A stretch of 42,868 nucleotides of DNA from an uncultured Bacteroidota bacterium (lineage in GTDB: Bacteria; Bacteroidota; Bacteroidia; Bacteroidales; F082): contig CAITDJ010000001.1 of assembly GCA_903891085.1 (NCBI GenBank), positions 1 to 42,868 of the forward strand. Reading direction: 5' to 3'. Position numbers and translations under genes: made by a program. A model generated the notes under the pieces. That model made no database searches, was not told where the DNA came from, and saw nothing but the letters and a program-made list of their open reading frames with translations. Every line of letters begins with the position of its first letter. Positions within the stretch are counted from its first letter, which is position 1. Of this stretch, positions 41,784-42,868 are shown one piece after another.

Positions 41784-42422
41784 ATGGCTGCTCATTTGAC
41801 ACTTTGGTTGCTTTTCTTTACATCATTCATCACACTCATGAATCCATTGGGCGTGATGCCGGTGTTTTTAAGTATGACCTCCAATCTCGAATCGAAAAAG
41901 CGAAGGGCCACAGCCATCAAGGCTACCATTACTGCCTTTTTTACACTTGTTGTTTTTGCATTTGGCGGACAGATGCTGTTCAGTTTCTTCGGAATATCCG
42001 TTGCCGGATTGAAGGTTGTGGGTGGAATATTATTCTTTTTTATGGGTTACGATATGCTGAATGCAAGGTTGAGTCTGACCAAAATCGCCACCGAAGAAGT
42101 TGATGAATATGTAGATGATATTTCGATTACTCCGCTTGGTATTCCAATGATTGCCGGCCCCGGTTCCATCACAAATGCTATTATTTTAATGGATCAAAGT
42201 GTGACTATAATTGACAAAGCAATATTAATTTCAGCGATTTTGGTTGTTTGCATCATCGTATTGACAATTCTGGTAAGTGGCACAAAAATCACCCGCGCCA
42301 TAGGTAAAACCGGGAACAAAGTGATGATGAAACTGATGGGTTTGATTGTGATGGTCATCGCCGTTGAGTTTTTCTTCACAGGAATTGAACCATATGTAAG
42401 ATATATTTTAAGGTTGGAATAA
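41784..42422 (+). CDS. MarC family integral membrane protein
   Basis: The 212-aa protein has six hydrophobic segments in the MarC pattern, opening LWLLFFTSFITLMNPLGVMPVFLSM and holding SITPLGIPMIAGPGSITNAIIL, the family signature. MarC was once linked to multiple antibiotic resistance, but that role has not held up; the family is listed as possible amino acid exporters. It sits on the same strand after ftcD with a 39-base gap and may be read through from the hut genes. Confidence 0.9.
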   Translation: MAAHLTLWLLFFTSFITLMNPLGVMPVFLSMTSNLESKKRRATAIKATITAFFTLVVFAFGGQMLFSFFGISVAGLKVVGGILFFFMGYDMLNARLSLTKIATEEVDEYVDDISITPLGIPMIAGPGSITNAIILMDQSVTIIDKAILISAILVVCIIVLTILVSGTKITRAIGKTGNKVMMKLMGLIVMVIAVEFFFTGIEPYVRYILRLE

Positions 42423-42441
42423 AAAAAATGAAAATAATTAG

Positions 42442-42469
42442 TTTGCATGAAATAATTTTCATACTTTTG
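42442..42469 (+). promoter_or_regulatory. rpmG promoter
   Basis: TTTG (42442-42445), 16 bases, TACTTTTG (42462-42469) matches the Bacteroidetes consensus with a slightly short spacer, 29 bases before rpmG. Confidence 0.55.
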
Positions 42470-42498
42470 CCGTCCGAAAAAACGTAATAAACAGTAGC

Positions 42499-42687
42499 AT
42501 GGCTAAGAAAAGTAAAGAAGCACGCGGACAGGTTATTTTAGAGTGTACTGAGCACAAGAACAGTGGATTGCCAGGCACTTCGAGGTATATTTCTACCAAA
42601 AACAAGAAAAATACACCTGAACGTTTGGAGTTGAAGAAGTTCAACCCGATCATGAAAAAAATGACTATTCACAAAGAGATTAAATAA
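42499..42687 (+). CDS. rpmG: 50S ribosomal protein bL33
   Basis: The 62-aa basic protein begins [19 protein letters not shown] and contains [25 protein letters not shown], the L33 signature. It has no CxxC zinc motif pair, so it is of the zinc-independent form. A promoter lies just upstream. The common rpmB-rpmG order is not seen, since MarC precedes it; rpmG and the next small gene are only eight bases apart. Confidence 0.95.
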   Translation: MAKKSKEARGQVILECTEHKNSGLPGTSRYISTKNKKNTPERLELKKFNPIMKKMTIHKEIK

Positions 42688-42695
42688 ACTGAACC

Positions 42696-42848
42696 ATGGC
42701 AAAGAAAGTAGTTGCAACCCTGCAGGCAGCAGGAAAAGAATTCGCTAAAGTAATCAGAATGCATAAGTCAGAAAAAACCGGTGCATATTCCTTTTCCGTA
42801 AACACAGTGCCTCAAGACAAAGTACAGGAATTTTTAGCAAAGAGATAA
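42696..42848 (+). CDS. DUF4295-type small ribosome-associated protein
   Basis: The 50-aa frame MAKKVVATLQAAGKEFAKVIRM...VQEFLAKR begins with ATG 42696 and ends with TAA at 42846-42848. It is rich in Lys and Ala. In Bacteroidetes a small protein of this type (DUF4295) follows rpmG, and ftsY often comes next; the window ends 20 bases after its stop. Its biochemical role is not established. Confidence 0.88.
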   Translation: MAKKVVATLQAAGKEFAKVIRMHKSEKTGAYSFSVNTVPQDKVQEFLAKR

Positions 42849-42868
42849 AAAACCGTAAGAATACAGAG

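Overview
The window is a stretch of a Bacteroidota (Bacteroidetes) chromosome, probably from a free-living or sediment member of the Bacteroidales/Marinilabiliales type. Support comes from a secreted protein with a type IX secretion sorting tail, two SusC/Oar-like TonB-dependent receptors, TTG/TTTG-N(about 19)-TAnnTTTG promoters, and rpmG followed by the short DUF4295-type gene found next to it in this phylum. All family calls are made by eye from translated sequence; no database search was run.

Left third (1-10.9 kb) is a defence and mobility region. It opens with the 3' end of a group II intron. Two minus-strand restriction-modification units follow: a BcgI-like type IIB enzyme (nuclease-methyltransferase plus specificity part) and a single-chain type ISP enzyme of 1655 aa. 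Each unit is bracketed by structured repeats. A tyrosine recombinase with two tandem W-x-IP N-terminal modules follows, with a large inverted repeat over its promoter region. The specificity reading frame has no ATG. It is joined to the methyltransferase by a slippery heptamer G-GGA-AAG, an immediate TAG and an 11-bp stem six bases later, which is the layout of a programmed -1 frameshift. The repeats show compensatory base changes, and each unit has its own inverted end sequences, so the region looks like two cassettes of an integron-like or transposon-like element that I cannot assign to a known class.

10.9-15.5 kb is accessory: an unrecognised 239-aa protein, a 21-bp tandem array that flips orientation, a two-gene module (175 aa plus a 59-aa protein below the usual ORF cutoff) and a T9SS-exported protein with a 207-bp internal duplication.

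16-42.9 kb is mostly housekeeping. It holds aconitase with an AspT/YidE-like transporter, a TehB-like methyltransferase behind a lipoprotein gene, chorismate synthase, PhoD-like and NPP-like phosphohydrolases beside an Oar-like receptor, and an FMN-riboswitch-controlled TonB-dependent receptor (candidate flavin uptake). It also holds thioredoxin reductase with an atypical thioredoxin, an NlpC/P60 hydrolase, a PgpH-type c-di-AMP phosphodiesterase, a WbqC-like protein, two more thioredoxins (one lacking the second active-site Cys), a zinc-ribbon transposase fragment, hutI and ftcD of histidine degradation, a MarC protein, rpmG and the DUF4295-like gene.
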